Below, piece after piece: positions 24,295 through 26,259 of a stretch of DNA of 26,259 nt. Position 1 is the stretch's first letter; each line of letters starts with the position of its first letter. The stretch covers positions 1 to 26,259 of the forward strand of contig DATDOO010000181.1 of NCBI GenBank assembly GCA_035293245.1, in the 5' to 3' direction. A program made the position numbers and the translations under genes. A model generated the notes under the pieces. The model did not search any database. It saw only the letters and a list, made by a program, of their open reading frames with translations, and was not told the origin of the DNA. The DNA comes from DATDOO01 sp035293245 (GTDB lineage Bacteria; Pseudomonadota; Gammaproteobacteria; Methylococcales; Methylococcaceae).

Positions 24295-25413
24295 TCCACC
24301 CACAAACAGGACTACTACGCGGTGCTCGGCGTTCCCCGCGAAGCCGACGCCAAGGCGATCAAGGACGCCTTCCGCACCCTTGCGCTGAAGTATCACCCGG
24401 ACCGCAACAAGGCGCCGGAAGCGGAAGAGCGCTTCAAGCAAATCGCCGAGGCCTACGCGGTGCTCTCCGACCCGAAGAAGCGCGCCGAGTACGACGCGCG
24501 CGGCTTTGCCGGGGTGGCCGGTTTCACGTCGGAAGATCTGTTCGGCGGCATCAACTTCGAGGACATCTTCCGCGGCGCGGGCTTCAATTTCGACCCCGGC
24601 GGCGGCCTCTTCGAGCAATTTTTCCATCGCCGCCGCCAAGGCCCCGGGCGCGGCGCCAACATGGAAATCGAACTGAGCATCCCCTTGCAGCGCGTAGTCG
24701 GCGGCGGGCAGGAGGAGGTGCGCTTCACCCGCCCCATCACCTGCCCGGACTGCCACGGCAGCGGCGCCAAGGCCGGCACGCAGCCGCGCAATTGCACGAC
24801 TTGCGGCGGCAGCGGCCGGCTGATCTACACCCGCCGCGACCAAAAAGACAAAAGCCAGGTGAAGGTACAGCAAATCAGCGTTTGCCCGGATTGCCACGGC
24901 AAGGGGCGGATCGTCGATCAGCCCTGCCCGAAGTGCGGCGGACATGGCGAAACCGAGCAGGAAGAATCGCTTACCCTCACCATCCCCCGTGGGGTGGAAG
25001 AAGGCATGGCCTTGCGCGTCCCCGGCCACGGCCTGCCGAGCCCGGAGCCGGGCGGTGCGCCGGGCGATTTGTTCGTGGTGGTGCGCAGCGTTCCCGACCC
25101 GCGCTTCAAACGGGTGGGCGCCGACTTATGGCGCACCGAATCCCTGACCCTCCCCGACGCCGTGCTCGGCACCACGCTGGAAGTTCCCACCCTCGAAGGC
25201 CGCGCCGGCGTCACCATCCCGCCCGGAACCCAGCAGGACAGCGTGTTCCGGCTGCGGGGCAAGGGGCTCCCGGAATTCGGCGGTGAAGGTCACGGCGACC
25301 TTTACGTGCGGATCGAACTGCAAGTCCCGCAAGACCTGTCCGCCAAGGAAAAATCGCTGTACCAGCACCTGCGCGACCTGGCGCACGGCAAGCGTTCGTG
25401 GTTTTTCAGATAG
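24292..25413 (+). CDS. dnaJ: DnaJ (type I Hsp40 co-chaperone)
   Basis: The 373-aa protein has a J-domain (about 7-70) with HPD at 35-37, which stimulates DnaK ATPase. A glycine/phenylalanine-rich linker follows (71-117, FGGINFEDIFRGAGF). The zinc-finger domain has four CxxCxGxG motifs: C151-C154, C168-C171, C198-C201 and C212-C215. Then come the client-binding beta domains. It is thus a full type I DnaJ. No dnaK or grpE is adjacent, so it may be a second copy. I start at ATT 24292 because it follows AGGAG at the right distance and restores the complete first J-domain helix; the next usable start, GTG 24322, would remove the QDYYA part. Confidence 0.9.
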   Translation: MSTHKQDYYAVLGVPREADAKAIKDAFRTLALKYHPDRNKAPEAEERFKQIAEAYAVLSDPKKRAEYDARGFAGVAGFTSEDLFGGINFEDIFRGAGFNFDPGGGLFEQFFHRRRQGPGRGANMEIELSIPLQRVVGGGQEEVRFTRPITCPDCHGSGAKAGTQPRNCTTCGGSGRLIYTRRDQKDKSQVKVQQISVCPDCHGKGRIVDQPCPKCGGHGETEQEESLTLTIPRGVEEGMALRVPGHGLPSPEPGGAPGDLFVVVRSVPDPRFKRVGADLWRTESLTLPDAVLGTTLEVPTLEGRAGVTIPPGTQQDSVFRLRGKGLPEFGGEGHGDLYVRIELQVPQDLSAKEKSLYQHLRDLAHGKRSWFFR

Positions 25414-25497
25414 GAATTGCACGCGCGCGCCGCCCGGAACAGCCACGCCGTAAAATCCGGACTATATTGAGGTGGTAGCAACTACAGGAGGCACGTC

Positions 25498-25800
25498 ATG
25501 GTTAAAGTAGCCCTGTTGGTTCGTCTGGAAGCAAAGCCGGGGAAGGAGAAAGAGGTCGAGAACTTCCTCATGGGCGGTCTGCCCCTCGTCCAGGAAGAGC
25601 CGGACACCACGGCCTGGTTCGGAATCCGGCTTGGACCGTCCACGTTCGGAATCTTCGACGCCTTCCCCCACGAGGCGGGCCGGCAAGCCCACCTCACCGG
25701 CAAGGTCGCCGCGGCGCTGATGGCCCACGCTCCCGAGCTTCTCGCCAAACCGCCGACCATCGAAAAAGTCGACGTCCTCGCGGCGAAACTGCCGGGATAA
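25498..25800 (+). CDS. Small ABM-like (dimeric alpha-beta barrel) protein
   Basis: The 100-aa protein starts VALLVRLEAKPGKEKEVENF and continues with WFGIRLGPSTFGIFDAF. This is the layout of antibiotic-biosynthesis-monooxygenase-type dimeric ferredoxin-fold proteins, which include quinol-type monooxygenases and many stress proteins of unknown substrate. No cofactor site can be seen, as is usual in the family. The ATG has an excellent AGGAGG (25486-25491) six bases upstream. It is 84 bp behind dnaJ and may have its own promoter; TAAAAT (25451) and TATATT (25463) lie upstream but lack -35 partners. Confidence 0.75.
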   Translation: MVKVALLVRLEAKPGKEKEVENFLMGGLPLVQEEPDTTAWFGIRLGPSTFGIFDAFPHEAGRQAHLTGKVAAALMAHAPELLAKPPTIEKVDVLAAKLPG

Positions 25801-25808
25801 TTCCGCAA

Positions 25809-25837
25809 GGCGGGTTGGCGTTTGCGCTCAACCCGCC
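25809..25837. terminator. Hairpin between convergent genes
   Basis: ggcgggttg (25809-25817) pairs with caacccgcc (25829-25837), and gcg/cgc extends the stem inside. It lies between two converging genes and could end transcripts from both sides, though the flanking T-runs are short. Confidence 0.5.
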
Positions 25838-25866
25838 GTTTCCCGCCCTGACCCCACCCGGCATGG

Positions 25867-26259
25867 TCAGCGGCCGGCGTGTTTGGCGAGAAAACGGTCC
25901 AGTTGGTTGGCGAAGGCGCGCTGGTCGCTCTGATTGAGCGCCGCCGGGCCGCCGGTGTCGATGCCGCCGGCGCGCAGCGTGTCCATGAAATCGCGCATAT
26001 ACAAACGTTCCTTGATGTTGTCCTTGGTGTATAGATCGCCGCGCGGGTTGAGGGCATGGCCGCCTTTGCCGAGCACTTCGCCGGCCAAGGGAATATCGCC
26101 GGTGACGACCAGATCGCCGGGGATAAGCCGTTTGACGATTTCGTTATCCGCCGCGTCGAAACCCGCTTTCACCCGCACAGACGAAATATAGCGCGACGGC
26201 GGAGTTTGCAGCGCCTGATTGGCGACCAGAATGAGCGGCGTAGCGGTGCGTTCCGCGGC
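25867..26259 (-). CDS. yaiI: YaiI/YqxD (UPF0178) family protein, N-terminus cut by window
   Basis: The visible 130 residues run to the window edge, beginning AAERTATPLILVANQAL. Characteristic blocks follow: AGFDAADNEIV, GDLVVTGDIPLA, ALNPRGDLYT, ERLYMRDFMDTLRAGGIDTGGP. Compared with YaiI of about 150 aa, some 20 N-terminal residues, including the start and the DAD(A)CP motif, lie beyond the window. The fold is PIN/NYN-like with conserved acidic residues, which suggests nucleic-acid or metal chemistry, but the function is unproven. The start cannot be given here. It converges on the ABM-like gene. Confidence 0.93.
   Translation of the reverse strand, partial: AAERTATPLILVANQALQTPPSRYISSVRVKAGFDAADNEIVKRLIPGDLVVTGDIPLAGEVLGKGGHALNPRGDLYTKDNIKERLYMRDFMDTLRAGGIDTGGPAALNQSDQRAFANQLDRFLAKHAGR

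Noticed and set aside
1..26259. CRISPR arrays, tRNA/rRNA genes, integrases or transposases
   Set aside because: No regularly spaced repeats, cloverleaf sequence or recombinase motif was seen; the repeats near the left end are only two copies plus a fragment.

Overview
The window is GC-rich chromosomal DNA (all genes use G/C-ending codons) from what looks like a gammaproteobacterium. The evidence is the mix of YchJ, YaiI, an argD-argF pair, a TIGR04211-type SH3 protein, and intergenic palindromic repeats of the kinds seen in methanotrophic and sulfur-oxidising Gammaproteobacteria. The genus cannot be fixed from this sequence. No tRNA, rRNA, CRISPR, phage or transposase gene was seen.

Region 1 (1-1495) is repeat-rich. 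Two directly repeated copies of a composite palindromic element of about 210 bp (170-381 and 917-1124) flank a small HD-domain phosphohydrolase gene. Behind the second copy lies a broken Bfd-like [2Fe-2S] protein gene (one stop, one frameshift), then a decayed fragment of the same repeat.

Region 2 (1496-3450, minus strand) is a two-gene unit with a 4-bp overlap: a PaaK/CapK-like adenylate-forming enzyme followed by ychJ.

Region 3 (3787-10023, plus strand) is mostly amino-acid biosynthesis: cimA (citramalate synthase), argD and argF (overlapping), an SH3-domain envelope protein, and ilvD. CimA and IlvD fit threonine-independent isoleucine synthesis; ArgD and ArgF act in arginine synthesis. 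Between cimA and argD a terminator, a perfect TATAAT -10 box and a second terminator-like hairpin are packed into 125 bp, which suggests attenuation of argDF.

Region 4 (10306-18796) concerns ion transport and respiration. A SERCA-like Ca2+-ATPase overlaps a small cytochrome c gene on the plus strand. Convergent to them, on the minus strand, is a caa3-type oxidase operon: subunit II with a fused cytochrome c domain, a subunit I+III fusion, and a small membrane protein. Two more cytochrome c genes diverge from it on the plus strand. The oxidase has substitutions at several canonical proton-channel positions.

Region 5 (18804-26259) holds a large SDR-SPW-VKOR-SPW fusion protein, an Hsp20 chaperone, a UbiB/ABC1-family kinase-like protein, a DnaJ that seems to start at ATT, a small ABM-like protein, and the C-terminal part of YaiI cut by the window end. 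Likely themes are envelope redox and disulfide chemistry, and protein quality control.
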